Shown one piece after another: positions 1 through 12,457 of a stretch of DNA of 64,000 bases. The number at the start of each line of letters is the position of its first letter. Position 1 is the first letter of the stretch. Origin of the DNA: Opisthorchis felineus (taxonomy: Eukaryota > Platyhelminthes > Trematoda > Opisthorchiida > Opisthorchiidae); contig SJOL01007640.1 of assembly GCA_004794785.1 (NCBI GenBank), forward strand, positions 1,066,421 through 1,130,420, written 5' to 3'. The notes under the pieces were generated by a model. The model saw only the letters and a program-made list of their open reading frames with translations, searched no databases and was not told the DNA's origin. The position numbers were made by a program, and so were the translations under genes.

Positions 1-3000
1 TGCTAAACTGCGCGTAACGGCTGTTCATTATTAAAGCAGACGAAGTTGCTGACGTGCCATCTTTTTCCAATACGGTAAGAAAACCTGCTGCTTGTTTTTT
101 CTGCAGTGCACAACTTTATTCATGGTACACTGCGCAACAAGCAGGCCTGTACACGAGTCATTCAACCTGGAACATTCGTCTAAAGGTAGCTTTCTGTGAA
201 ACAAGTACCGTTTAGTTTTCTTCGATTGCAAGGTTAATGGATAACTTTGGTCCCTCGATAAACTATTCCCGAATAGAGATCTCCATCTACATGAATCCGG
301 GTCCCACCTGCATTACCGCTTGGCTAGTAAGTTGAATACTACCATCAGGGACTGAATACTTTCGTTCACTGTGCCTTTTGCTCCCTAAAAAGGGCCACCA
401 CCTTCTGGAAATCAATAAATGACAAAACTCCGTATGTCTCTGTTATCTGTTCAACTTTACTGAAACGTCCGATTCTGCCTCATTGGTTATTTCTGGCGTG
501 CGTCAATGGAACCTACTAATGAGCTCCACAGCTGAACACATCACCGGTAGGTGTGACCGCATAACTAGTGCATAGCTCCACGAGAGATGAATCGCACGCT
601 GACGGCCTTTTTAGTTGTTCTTTTTGGTATGGTAGACACAGTGAAGTAAAACCGAGACTGTCCTCTTAAAGAAAGACGCACTTGTTTTTTCACCTTGGTA
701 ATAATATTTATAAATTGTCATTTCAATCCCCTAGGAGGCAGGTGACAATTGTTTGGCGGTGTAAAAAGGGGATGTATTCTCGGGACATTGTTCGACTGTA
801 GGGGTTTTAGAAATATTGGATTTGGACAGTATGCGACAGTTAGACTTGTGAACTGATAAACCATAGCGACGTCAGAAGGGAACAGGCTGGAGTACGAATA
901 TATATAGTCGTACATTTGATTCCTCAATGTTACTCAGCTGAAGGTAAAAACACGCTGCATATTACATATAGGTGAGGACAAACTCTGACCCATAGGGGTC
1001 TAGTTTTTCCATTGGTTGCATGGTTAATCAAATGGGACTTCTGCTGCCGCTATCGATGACTGAGAAGCTTGTCTGAGCTTTTTCTAAAATTCATGTGAGT
1101 AATACTAAACTGTGGAAAACTAGGTAACCAAACCGGAATATTCTCTTTAAAAATGATTCGTACAAACAAGACGGACACTCAGAAGGGATAATAACATTGA
1201 GTTCCAGAAAGATTGAAAAACCGTTTTGCATGGTTATTGGAAGAGACTGATAGCCAGCTCCAGTAAATCATCTTGGAGCCATTTGCTTGTCCATAAGGCT
1301 TAGGATCGCTGGAGAAATGCAATGAGAATGGTTGAAGCAACTGTGTGGTATCTCTCAGAAAAACGGAACACTCTCCTTGCGCAGCTAAGCTTTGTAAAGT
1401 GATAGACCTCCTTGTGATAAAACCCATAGCGTGCCATTCTGCCACCACATGCTGGATCTAAGTTCTAAAACTATGTTGCTCACTTCGTTCATATTTCATT
1501 TGGCCATGTTATGGGCCTAGAAGACGATATCACTTCTAGGCCCGTCGTTTTCGAGGGGAAGTCGTCATACACCGAGAGCCGTTGGACAAATCCTAAACCC
1601 ATTCTAGTCATGTATTCAGAATTCATTTATGATGCTGTACCTTACACCTACGTTGTAACTGTTTTGTATTTGTTTGGTTTTGCCGTATGCCCTTAAAACA
1701 TTTCATCCGTAAATTATGTTCTGATTTGTAGTGGCAGGTGTCCTTTTTTCACGGACCATGCCAGTAGTGACTAAGGTAACTCAGACTATATTACGGTTGC
1801 TTTAGGATTATATTGTAGGATGTAAGTGTTGATTCTAGCTTCATATGTTTTTTTAAAATATTACTTCCATCCAAGTGGATACTATTATGAGGTGTCTGGT
1901 GTATTGCAGATCTATCCATGTGACCTAACGTTGACCAATTCAATCTGTCCACCTGTTGTTCACATTGTTGACGACTGTCCCGAAAGTAAGTATATAACTA
2001 GTTTAAATGCCAGGGCATAAAAACAGTAGTCAAGACCATTAGAGAGCAGTAGCAGAAGAACATTGTCACCATCTTGATACATTTGTGTGTAGTGCAGACA
2101 TAATATATGCCTAATTGTGGGTGAACAAGTTGTACGAGTGAAAGCCAACTTCACGTAATAACGTCCGACTTATGTGGGTCTGTGTATGAATGGCAGGAAC
2201 AAAAAGACGGGAGTATTGTTCAGGAAACGTTCGTGCTGGTTTGCCACAGGTGGTGAGCAACTCAATAGGCAGGATATCACATTTACCCACATATATAGTT
2301 TGATACGTGGACAGTTTTGTGAATCACCATCAGTATGCTTAACATAGCGACACTATTTCCGACCAAGCCGTAGATGATATTACACCAGTTAGAAAATGTT
2401 TTAATTGGTCAGTACGAAATTTCTTGCTGTGCATGACGTGTGCATGTGTGCATTTTGGTGATGTATTATCACACAACCACAAAAATACCCACAGCTGTTG
2501 TGTAAAACAGTACGGCCATGAAGCAACCACACTTTTTCTTGCGAAGTTCATCAACTCTTTATTCTAAAGAGTCGATAAAATTTCATAAATCCAGATTCAA
2601 GTTCTATCATACCTCACTTATTGGAAAAAACACGTTTACTGAGATTATATTCAAAGCATGAATAGCGTGTGTTTGTCCAGGGTAAAAGGATCGCGGCAGA
2701 AGGTTTGTAAAAATTTCCGTTGTTCCGTTTCGCTCTTTCCCCACTCACCGCCGCCGTTCTGCATACAATTAAGTTGCAAATCTCAGCGACTTTCATCTCA
2801 CCGTTTAATTGGACGCATTATTTTGTCGGACAGTAGAGGTATGGTAATTAGTAAGTCCACTTTTTTACTTCTTACACACTTCCGCTTCCTTGTGCATCGG
2901 ATGCGAATGACTGTTTGGACAGTTAGATATTTTTGTATTTTCAGAAGAATAACCTGCTTCTAGACAGTGTGTTGAATTTTTGTTTGTTCAAGACTTGTTG

Positions 3001-4533
3001 TTAGCACGTCGGTTGTAGCCACCAATGTATATGACTTCATCATTCCTACAATTGTCCAGTGTGCAGCTACATACAGTTATTATAATTCATATATCCTTTG
3101 ATTTTTTTCCAAGAATGACAGAGTTACGTAAATGAAAATGGAGAGCAGCTGAGCAGCCATCACTCGAGTGACACTTCTGCCCAAGTTCACATGTCCGCTT
3201 TTGCACAAACTGATAAAATGCGTGAAATCAAACAATCGAATTGGTAAAGTAGACCCACATGAACGTTTGACTGGTAGTCCACGTAACACAGAGGATCACG
3301 AAACTGGTAAACACCTAGGGCAGATTGTTGTACACAATCTGATTTTACTTTGAAGTGCGTAAACGAATGTGCACTTTTGCAAGTGAGCTGTTTCTACGCA
3401 TAGACCATCTACTTTACCAAGAACAGCCAGAGTACAATAGTCAGATCCCGTTAACAACCAATAAACACATGACTCCATCTATCTACCTATCTATCCAACA
3501 GTTCTTCCTGATGCTTCAACCAGGGACGTGAAACCTATACTCTTTGGCATGTGATGACTATTTCATCCATGCACTTAGCACAATCCATTCTTTGATATAT
3601 TGCTCGAAGCACGTGCTCGGCAGATTACTGTATCCTTCGCGCCCTTGTTTGCGAGCAAACAAACATACAGCAAGGGCCACACACACAAATGAAATCTTCA
3701 CGAGTTCATCCTACGTCCGCAGCCACATGTTGTACAACAAATAAAGAAATGCGTGTGGTAACTAAACTATGCGAATGTAAACAAATTCGAAAGCTCGGAA
3801 GATACACAGTTTCTGAAATCAGGTACGGATACATGAAGGTCGAGTGGATAAACCCACAGCAAGCTCATATTGTGTTTTATTAAATGCTCAGTCATTTCAA
3901 ACTTACAGAACAGGCACCGCCTAATTCTCAAAGAAGAACGTTCATTGAAAAGACGTTGAAAAGACGTTTGCCTATTATTGGCCTTGTTCAGTGTAAACTA
4001 GCATTGGTTCTTCTAGCAGACACTGCGATAGCAAACAAGCACGGCATTGCGAAGCCACAAAACCTTGTTTTGAACACTAGCATCTAATTTATGTTCTGGG
4101 AAAAACGGCATTTTGAAAATAACTTTAAAGTGGTGACCTATGACCAGGTATACTTGCAGACAAATTCTTAACATGCTCTTTACTTAAAGACGCTTATGTT
4201 CTATACACTAAACAAATTAACCCATGTTATTCCAATTTTATAAGACAGTTTATTCAATCGGACATATCCTTATGGGGTTTTCTGCTATTATCAGTTGTGA
4301 TCCGCTAATAAAATTGGCTGTTCAACAGGGGTGTGCGACCGCAGGTATTTCAGGCATGTTGGCTAGACGGCATGATAAGCACATTGTCGGAAGTGTCCCG
4401 CCAGACCATCCCAACCCAGTACTTATGAACCACTTGATTCATAAATGGTGGATCACTTTCAACAAATCGCTTAGTTGTGACACTAACATGAGTTTGCCGT
4501 CAACTGAATGTGCGAAATGTCAATTAAACTCAC
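1..4533. other. Intron or 3' flank downstream of exon D
   Basis: No coding exon was recognised here on either strand. The minus strand should hold or lead to the next exon of the DUF3504-like domain, but no matching peptide was seen. Short open frames (up to 140 codons at 4224-4646 on the plus strand, which overlaps exon D antisense) show no domain or family likeness. Notable contents are a stem-loop at 1513-1543, a smaller inverted repeat around 3321-3341, and a CTAT-type short repeat near 3476-3499. No polyadenylation site could be assigned. Confidence 0.5.
1513..1543. repeat. Perfect 11-bp inverted repeat (stem-loop)
   Basis: GGGCCTAGAAG at 1513-1523 and its exact complement CTTCTAGGCCC at 1533-1543 enclose a 9-base loop. 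The arms are GC-rich and perfect. There is no T-run and no nearby gene, so a bacterial-type terminator is not implied. It may be the relic of a foldback element or chance. Confidence 0.7.
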
Positions 4534-4626
4534 TTTCAAGTGTCGTTCTAAAGAATGCACGAAAGCCTTCAATGATTCCGGTTCATATTCATGTCCGTCC
4601 TTCTTCTTTGCGGTCAGTACAAAATC
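4534..4626 (-). CDS. Internal exon D: core of Crypton-derived DUF3504-like domain
   Basis: This is a 93-bp, 31-codon exon, phase 0 at both ends. It lies between a TTCACTTTCAG acceptor (just above 4626) and a GTGAGT donor (just below 4534). The peptide begins DFVLTAKKKDGHEYEP and ends in SLERHLK. The KKDG-x-EYEP-x-SL and S-x-ERHLK pattern is the most conserved stretch of the DUF3504-like, Crypton-derived domain in KIAA1958 and KCTD1 relatives, and it continues directly from the ELDQYIQ end of exon C across a 1539-bp intron. In Crypton recombinases this N-terminal part packs against DNA, while the catalytic Arg/His/Tyr lie further on. Those parts are not in this exon, so whether catalysis has been lost cannot be judged. 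The next exon should encode the following helices; none was recognised in 1-4533, so it is either very short or outside the window. Confidence 0.78.
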
Positions 4627-5082
4627 CTGAAAGTGAATGTATGTGATCACGTAAGATTCATTGGCCAAATATGGAGCATCAGACGAGTAGGTATAACGCA
4701 TTTGAGATAGATGATAAATTGTTCTCAATACAGTACCGACGTTCGGAACCGAAAAGCCGTTGGACATCGAACCAGTCTACGGAGGCAGAACGAACGGTAA
4801 CCGCATGAGTCCAAGACTAATGGCCACTGTCGATCTGTCCAGCCGTAGTATCTGAGTCGGTCGTGATCGTTACGGCGTTCCTGATAAAGCTGATGAACAA
4901 TTTGAGCAGCCAAGTGTCGGCTTCGCCTTTTTCAAAACTCACGAGTTAGTTGTGGCCGCTGATTTCTTAAGAACCTCATTTTACCGTTGAAGGTTAAAGT
5001 GGTGTAGTCGGGTCTTAACAGTGATTTGCTAGTTAAGATGACCTTAGTGGGATTTTTGTTTAAACAATTCCCCAGGTTAGCG

Positions 5083-5240
5083 AAATACACTCATTTGCAA
5101 ACAAATTTGGTCTTGCGAGAGACTCACCTGGAACCCAGCTGAATCTCTCAATTATGATGTTTCTAAGCAACTGAATGTGCTGCACCAGGCCGCCTCATGT
5201 TTCAGTTGGTACGATATTCTCCAGTTTATTTTTATTTATG
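5083..5240 (+). repeat. R1 interspersed repeat, partial copy
   Basis: This copy starts with the family signature AATACACTCATTTGC, followed by an AATTTGGT box, then CTGGAACCCAGCTGAATCTC, a TTATGATGTT box, GTGCTGCAC and TTTCAGTTGGTACGATATT. The same boxes recur in order at 24.3, 32.5, 35.7 and 60.5-61.0 kb, and in reverse at 21.8, 34.2, 35.9 and 60.6 kb. It lies inside an intron and has no coding capacity. Confidence 0.75.
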
Positions 5241-5399
5241 AAGTGAGTGTCAAACTCCCATTTAGTGTTTCATTGTAGAGTAAGGAAACTCAGTGACTAC
5301 GTCTAGCTGAGGGACCCCAAGAGGGTCGATACCGGTGGTGTAGTGTTGAACAGTCTCATCATCCTAATGAGCGGCAGCTGACCAAGGAAAAATACATTC

Positions 5400-5430
5400 A
5401 GCTAAAACATGAGGCGGCTTTTATGCAGCC
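5400..5430 (-). repeat. R1 fragment, inverted relative to the 5083-5240 copy
   Basis: The stretch containing AAAACATGAGGCGGC is the reverse complement of the CCGCCTCATGTTTCAG part of the R1 copy about 200 bases upstream. Together they form an imperfect inverted pair, a pattern seen again at 35.7-36.1 and 60.5-60.8 kb. Confidence 0.5.
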
Positions 5431-6165
5431 TACTGATTGGAAGAATATTAAAAACTGGAGGTTTAACTGGGCACACCACTTAGGACATCTGAGTGGTTTA
5501 TTGTATTTTTTCAGTAATAGGGGACATAATTAGCCTTTTCGGACCAAGCATATCTGACTGTAGTGCTGTCTGTGGAAGCTTGTTGTTGTTTTAGACACCT
5601 TGCTGATGAACAATATAGCAAAAATGAAGTGCAGCATGTTTGCTACAGCACCACCATGTCCGCTTCCTAGGGGCAAGCTACGCAGAGCTTTATTATTTCT
5701 CTCAATTTAAGATGCTCCGTTACTGTTCATGAATCTGTCGATGTTTCAAGAGGCTTCAAACCATAATGTGCACTCTGTTGGAGCTAAAGCAAAAAGGATC
5801 AAATTGGAATGCTTGAATTGGGGCTGAGAGAGCCGAATGGAGCTTGAAACATGAGCAAATTCTAGCCAGAGTAGCCTATGGATTATGCTAGAAAGGCCTA
5901 ACATTGAAACTGTATAGAGAGTATTAATATTTGCGCACGATGCGTACATTTCCGTAGATGTGCTTCAAACTGCCAGCTGCCGGGAATGGGAAACGTGTCC
6001 GCAGTTTGTTAACAAAATGTGGATGAAGTGCAGAAATGTTCTACCACTTGCGTAAATTACCTTTTATTTTCCAGGGCATTCTTGTTGTTAAAGCAATTCT
6101 TATAATCTTACAACTACTTTAAACTAACGGCGAATAAAAATGCCATATTGATTGAGCACACTCAC

Positions 6166-6848
6166 TTGAATGTACTGGTCAAGTTCGTAATATGGGATCT
6201 GATGAATGTCCCGTGTATCGTGCTTTACTTGGACCAAATAGCGGTGAATAACTTTCATATCTGACCTCGTCTTGCGCAACGTGTTGTGTACGATACCATT
6301 CATTGTGTTGGCCTGACCTTCGCCACGAGTGGGTACAGATTCTATGATTGCTTTACTCAACATCCCTATTGTACCTTTCGCGGAGGGACGCAGTCGAACC
6401 GTACTGGTCGCTTCAGTATCGTTCGTCGAATCTCCACCAAGTGAATCAGACTTCAGTGACTGCGACAGACCTGATAGGGCCAGTGAGCTGATGCTGTGTA
6501 TACGACCACCACTCTGAGCAAGATGAGTGCTTGCATTGTCTTGAGATGAGCCATTTGACATCGGTTGATCCAGCTTACCGCCAGAACCACTGGAGTTTGA
6601 CGTTTGCTGCTGCATGGACGCACTTACTGTCTGAAACGGATCAAGAGTGTCGGCGAATGGAAAATGCGGAACTGGAGGTAGGGGAAATAGCTGATCCGTT
6701 CGAGATGCGGGGTACTGACTGTAGTCTGTAGGTTTACTGCCCGCATGCACTGTTGTTGACGTGGAAGTTGTTGTTGGGCCGGGAAAGTGAGCTGTTCTGC
6801 TCTTTACCGCGGAATTCATATTATAGAGCCAGGGTGGTAAGGATATAT
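6166..6848 (-). CDS. Internal exon C: disordered linker and start of Crypton-derived DUF3504-like domain
   Basis: This exon is on the minus strand. Its last ~38 codons (about 6166-6280) begin a helical domain with the pattern KTRSDMKVIHRYL...DIHQIPYYELDQYIQ, which continues into exon D as DFVLTAKKKDG. That resembles the N-terminal half of the DUF3504-like domain of KIAA1958, KCTD1, QRICH1 and ZMYM proteins, domesticated from Crypton tyrosine recombinases (established family knowledge; recognised by eye). The first ~185 codons are low complexity: Thr/Ser-rich, a Pro/Phe patch, then Ser/Gly/Gln/Asn-rich, probably disordered. The donor GTGAGT follows 6166, phase 0. The acceptor was set at CTTCTTCAG ending at 6849 because it gives phase 1, completing an Asp codon with the G left by exon B. 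An in-frame stop lies further upstream near 6926. If exons A/B belong to another gene, Met at 6819 could be a start. There is no sign of decay. Confidence 0.75.
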
Positions 6849-9800
6849 CTGAAGAAGTTGCTCCAGTAGGCGGACAGTCTACATTTTGAGGAATCAGATG
6901 TAGAAGGAAGGATTAGATACTTCGTAAATTTTTTCAGCAGTGAGAAGTAAAATAATATGCAAGTGGGCTTCACGAGGTTATGTTTTCTGTCTCGCTCCTG
7001 AGGAAGTGGTATGGTATCACAGGTTCTGGTACAGTATACTCCACGCCCTAAGGAACAATCAGGGGGATTATGTAGTTCCACTTTAGGCTACCATACTCAT
7101 TGTAATTGGTTGTCAGAACACGACGCACTACTCCAGGTAAGCCCTTTTTGATTATACATGCAGCATAGAATCAACGGTCTTCCGTGCCACCCAACCCAAA
7201 GAAGTGTCAAAGAAACAAAAGCGATTTCCTTCAATTTTCCGAAACCAACTTCAAATATTTTGTGGCGCAGCAATTCCCTATCATCATAAATTCTCCGCAT
7301 ACGACTTGTCGACGTGTAAAGAATACTTCTGAATTTCTCTTGCGACTATTTTTACCCTCTCCCTCCAGTAGAGCCAGTAGAGTCCGCCTATCTGGAAAAA
7401 GGACATTCTATGTGACTCGAATGGAAGTATTCTGCTTATTCTCTGAGATCATTCCTCAGTCTAACCAAACTTATGCTCTCTAGATTTTTAATTTTCTACC
7501 GTCGGTTCAGCAAACGAACAGGTTATTCAACACTCAATTTATGTAAACTTACGTCGGTCTGTTACAGAATAATTCAAACTGGGTGGAAGTTAAAGTTAGA
7601 AAATCTTAGTTTTTGGAAGCCCACACCCTAAAAGTCAGAAGTTGCGGGCATGTGGTTTCTTTTTACTTAAGTAAACAGTGAAGCGAAGTGTGAGGTAGAT
7701 TCCTGGGGTTGTTTGAGATTATTAATTGAAATGAGAGGCGTCTGTACATGTGCTGCCCAGAACAGCCTATTGCGTACGGGCCATAATGGGATCAGACCGC
7801 TTTTTCATTGGCCGGAAGCTGAAAATGATGCTCAGATAATCGACTACACAACCAGAAATCTGAATGTCTGACACGTATTTTGGCGCCGTTTGAACCGAAG
7901 GCTGGCATTATGAACAAGGATAATATCCAACCGTGTAACACACAATATACGGACAGTTAGCTTACCAAGAGTTTTTACCAAACACGAAACTATTTTGTCC
8001 ACCATCATCAAAAGTGGGCGTGACTATTGAAAAAGTCATCGGTTGTTCCCCCGGAAAATACTATTTAATTTGTGATTGCACGATAAAGAATTATGTTGCA
8101 TTCTTGCCTCAGGATGCTCCCCTACTCACACATACATGGCGACTATATACAGACCTTTGTGGTCACTCGTTTGGTGGTGCTGATTTGTTCATCAACGTTG
8201 ACCACTAGCCGACTGTTTCACCTTTCTACAACTCTATATCTAGTATGTCCGCGTAACGACGAAGTTACCAGTTTTTGCTAGTGTTTACCGTTCAATTATA
8301 GAAAGTATCTTGTTATTCATAGGTCTACTGGTTCAGTAACAGTCGTTATCTGATCTGGTGACAATGACAGGATAGGGATTCATTCGCTTAATGCAACAGT
8401 AACGAAGAACATCGATGGAGCAGGAAGAAAGACAAACCGGATTAACGGAAGCGGTTTTTGGCAAAACTAACATCGGTCAGCTCTAGCATTCCATTGGCAC
8501 AGTCCGAAGCACTGATGAAAGAGGTAGTGACCACGGAGATTCAGGGATTTTACTATGATCCATAAAACGATGTTACCCATATACCAGAGTTCAATGCTGT
8601 CATCTATAAAATAACCAAATTTAAAATAATGAACCGGAAAACACGTGCTTCAAATGACGCTACTGCTGACACCCTTACATGGGACTCATCACATGAGCGG
8701 GGGACTTAGATTTAAAAGAGGTTTCAAAGGAGCACGTAAAATAACCTCTGAGGAGCAGTGCTCCCCTCTTAAAATAATCTCCCTTTTTAAGGGACAGTTG
8801 TATGCATCCGAGGTGCGAATAATTAGTCTTTGTTTTTTTTTCATGACTGTAAAGGTTTACGCCCAAATTTCGAATGGTTCTTGAAGATATCGGGCTGAAA
8901 TATTACTCTTTTGACTAATTGAATTTTCGGCTAACCAAAGGTTTGTTGAATTTGAAGTCAATAATGTAACCGGCCGTCGTGAAAGGAACGGTGGATTTTG
9001 CGCAGCGGAACAGCTGCTGCCTCAAATAAGTCATCGTTTGCTTGCATTTGAATGAGTTCAGACTGTGAACGACCTGATAATGCGTAATGATTTCACAGAA
9101 ACTTGCGAAGGTCTTCATATGTTAGAGACTAATTTTGTTGTAAAACGTTCTGTTTAATTTCAGGCAATTTATTCCTAGCATTGTACCAGCTCTAGTCGAA
9201 CTGATATGTGTTGTGTGTGAATGAGCTGGTGAGGTAGGACTAACCCCGTACGGTGCATTTCGTCTGCGAGTTCCGTTTCAGCTTGACTTTGGTGAACGAA
9301 ATACAGCTTATCCAAATAGAACTAGAGCCGGGGGTTCTTTTTTACCCTTTTACATATGGCAAATGAATGTATTCGACCAATCATTTGAATCAAGCCGGTT
9401 TGTAAATACTGTGCCCCAAATTTACTTGGCTTCCACGGTAAAACCCACCACCACCGAAACCCACATGAAGTGGAGGAATGTCCAACTTCGGTGGAGTCAT
9501 AGTCATGGTATTGTTAAGATGAGCAAAAAGCTTCTTTATCGTATCTTTAAACTTTCACAAGATGGTAGGATTGTACACTGCGATCACAATAATGGTTATT
9601 TTAACACGGAGTTGTGTGAATCAGACGTAGGACCTACAAAAATCCGTAAAGCTATCAAGTGTGCGGAACGCATAAACCTACGTGCAATACATAGACTGAC
9701 CTATATCTGCTACGAAGATCACACAAGACCGTAGTCTACACAACACTCACGCAAAAAGCTTTTCAAAACGCATCTATATTTCATCATTTAATAAATGGAC

Positions 9801-11459
9801 TGGCATTTCATGACTTTGGTTTTCGGTGAACGAAATTTTAGTAAGAGGAACGTGTTCACAAAAATCCTGAGCAAGTGATGATTCGCAATTCCTGGTTTTC
9901 ATTCATAGGGTAGGGTTTACTATGATGTCTTTACCACTGATTTTTAGGCTGAAAGGCGTAACTTCCATGGGGTGAAGTTATGTTTTTTACTGATGTACAG
10001 GAACACAACAGGTAATATGAAATGTACTATCTACGGAAGTTCTTTATGAAGAAGGGACGCAAGCTCACAGTCGAAAGTTGATACACTGGCAGTTAAATGA
10101 TTTCACACAGCTTTATGAATCATTTGCTCTGTGACAACAAATGTAATAAATGAACGTCTGTATGGCCACTGATGTGAAAAGTGTACCCGTTTATTCACTC
10201 TTGCGCACATCTAGTGCAGGCTAGTCACTGGCACCGTTTTGGAACCTGGAGACAATACCATAGGTTTGTGTGCGATAAATTTCACTAACCAGTTAGAAGT
10301 GGTCGGGTTGCCCCGAATCCTGCGCAAAATATCAACATCCTGATGACAAGTGGTCAGCGACTCACAAAGCATGATTGGCGTCTGGCAGTATTAACTAGGC
10401 ATTTTATTGAAGTTATCGGAACGATAGCTGGCGGTGCAATAAAAAAACAATCTCACGGTCCTACCATAAACTGCAGTATGATTCGTGTGAGAACTCCTTG
10501 AATAATGAAACAGATGTAGTGCTCTGACTTATAAATGGTTATCTCGTATCGGTCGTACACACGTCGACGGCCACAATACGGTTTGTCGATGTGATACGAG
10601 CATGGATACTTGTGGGGTAAACAAAGCTTGTTTGTGAATCTGACGACGACGGCGACAGCTTGTATTTGAGTGCCTATTGGTATAAATTTTGCGAAAAAGC
10701 ATGGTGAACCGAAATTTATTAGGATTTAGTTTCGCACTTCACGCAGCGGGTGAACGTGAAAATGAATGTTCATCGCTCCGACTTTCATTGTTGCTTCTTG
10801 GAGCCCCAGACGGCCGAACTGATTCAGCTAACATTAGGCTACTTATCGTAAATGTACTGGGTGCACCTGCGTGATTAAAGATAATTGATTATCCACCCTC
10901 TCTAATTTAGAAAAAAACCTATTCTACAATCTTTTTGACCTTTCAGACTAGGCTGACTCTGTTTTGCAGAATAAAATCCAAAGCAAAGTCTACTAAGTCT
11001 CCTTACTACTTAGAAAACTTGCTTAGTGTGGTAAGGAAAAAGAACGTGAATTAGTGTATGCATTCAAGTTTTCATCCAGAGACATGAATTTACTCGACTG
11101 AGGTGAGTGGATGCTCACACTTATGATATGAAATGTGATCAACTGTTGGTCTGCATAGTAGTTGGAAGTCTCAGCTCGATTAACACTGGGAAGGTACACT
11201 GTTGCGTTCCAACAAAAATGAAACGAAAGCACGATGATTTTCAATTTCAGGCTTGCTAAACAAAATCTTTACCAGACAACAAGAGCTGCTCGCTACCTTA
11301 GCCAGAAATGAGTCTCTCCCAAGCCACAATGTTTTTTCCATCTGAGAGTTCGTCACTCTAGAGGTCAGCCAATCCGGTTCGCGTAACGTGCGCTGCGGGA
11401 TTGAACGATGGTGCCTAAGCAGACTGTCGAAGTGCTGATGATCAAGTCAGTCAGTGCTG

Positions 11460-11580
11460 ATCATCCAATCACAGGTGAGTGGTGTAGTTTTCATCTACTG
11501 ATCGAAAGTTTGTGGGTTCGAATCTCCTTGAAGAATTGGAAGGTGCACATAGGTGCACACACATAGGTAGTGCTTCCCAA
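11460..11580 (+). repeat. tRNA-like SINE-type element
   Basis: An A-box-like stretch (GTGAGTGGTGTAGT, about 11474) is followed about 40 bases later by a B-box-like GGGTTCGAATCTCC (about 11514-11527), the spacing of an internal RNA polymerase III promoter. The cloverleaf is not complete, so a functional tRNA is not claimed. The TTCGAATC..CC box is shared with the S-repeat copies at 25.1 and 34.5 kb. Confidence 0.45.
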
Positions 11581-12132
11581 CAACAACGAAACCATTTCTT
11601 CTCGACTTTTCAGCTTAAGTGGATCTCACATTATGAAACTTTAAAGTCTCTTCACCATCTACAAGGCTAATCATTGCTATAACAGCACCAGTGGTTATCT
11701 CACATACGATCGCCCACTGGTGACGGACAGTTTTCCTTATCTTCCCGTTAGCGTCTACTGCTTGTGGGTTTCAGACGCTGAAGGCTAACAAACGGGATCG
11801 CCTAGATTCTAGAATTTCCGCTGGGGCTGAGAAAAAATGTGAACAAGTATACGATCGCAGCCAGGTTGTCGGAGTAGGACAAGAGCAAATTGAAATAACT
11901 AAGCTGTCATTAAATTCATGACAAGGAACACTTCTCCATATCCGGAAACTGTTGGTGAGTGTCCATATACTTTCCCCACTATCTACAGCAGTCACTCACT
12001 AACATCCATCTCATAAAACACATTCACGCTTTTTGAGGAGTGAGGGTGTGGTTGCCTAATATTTTTCGTCCTTTCTTATCTCCTATGTTGTACGCTTGTT
12101 TGAATTAACTGGTTTGATTGCAAGCGTTTGTT

Positions 12133-12160
12133 TGTATGTATGTATGTAGGTATGTATGTT
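12133..12160 (+). repeat. GTAT tetranucleotide microsatellite
   Basis: A short run of TGTA/GTAT units with one GTAGG interruption. Simple repeat, likely length-variable. Confidence 0.85.
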
Positions 12161-12440
12161 TCGAACTACTTCTGTGGGTATGTTTTACATCCCTCTCAAC
12201 CTTGCAGCCGTTCTCCGTCTTACCTCAGCCTAACCCCACGGTGAGCAGACTTCAACCTCAAACCGATCACACGTATGCGGTAGCCAGCATGTTCTCGATT
12301 AGCAAACATATATGGATACTGTTCAGCTCTTTCATACTGACCTATCATATAACCACTACCACCTCGCCGTGGGCACAGTGATGTAGGGAAGGCCGGTGGG
12401 AGATTTGTCCGTCACACTCTCCAGTTCTCGGTTTTGTGAG

Positions 12441-12457
12441 TGTGTGTGTGTGTGTGT
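12441..12457 (+). repeat. TG dinucleotide microsatellite
   Basis: An uninterrupted TG run flanked by GTGAG on the left and ACTCAC on the right, which are complementary to each other. The run therefore sits inside a small inverted repeat. Confidence 0.85.

Larger units (their letters stand above)
4627..6165 (-). other. Intron between exons C and D (1539 bp)
   Basis: It is bounded by GTGAGT at the exon C side and TTTCAG at the exon D side, phase 0. It contains one R1 repeat copy on the plus strand (5083-5240) and an inverted fragment of the same element (5400-5430). No other coding signal was seen. Confidence 0.7.

Noticed and set aside
4224..4646. 140-codon plus-strand frame near the left end
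   Set aside because: It overlaps exon D on the opposite strand, and exon D has the conserved domain and splice sites; the plus frame is a shadow there and featureless elsewhere.
9363..9734. 123-codon plus-strand open frame considered as a gene
   Set aside because: No family likeness and no splice or promoter evidence; only a weak echo near 47.68 kb, reported as a finding instead of a gene.
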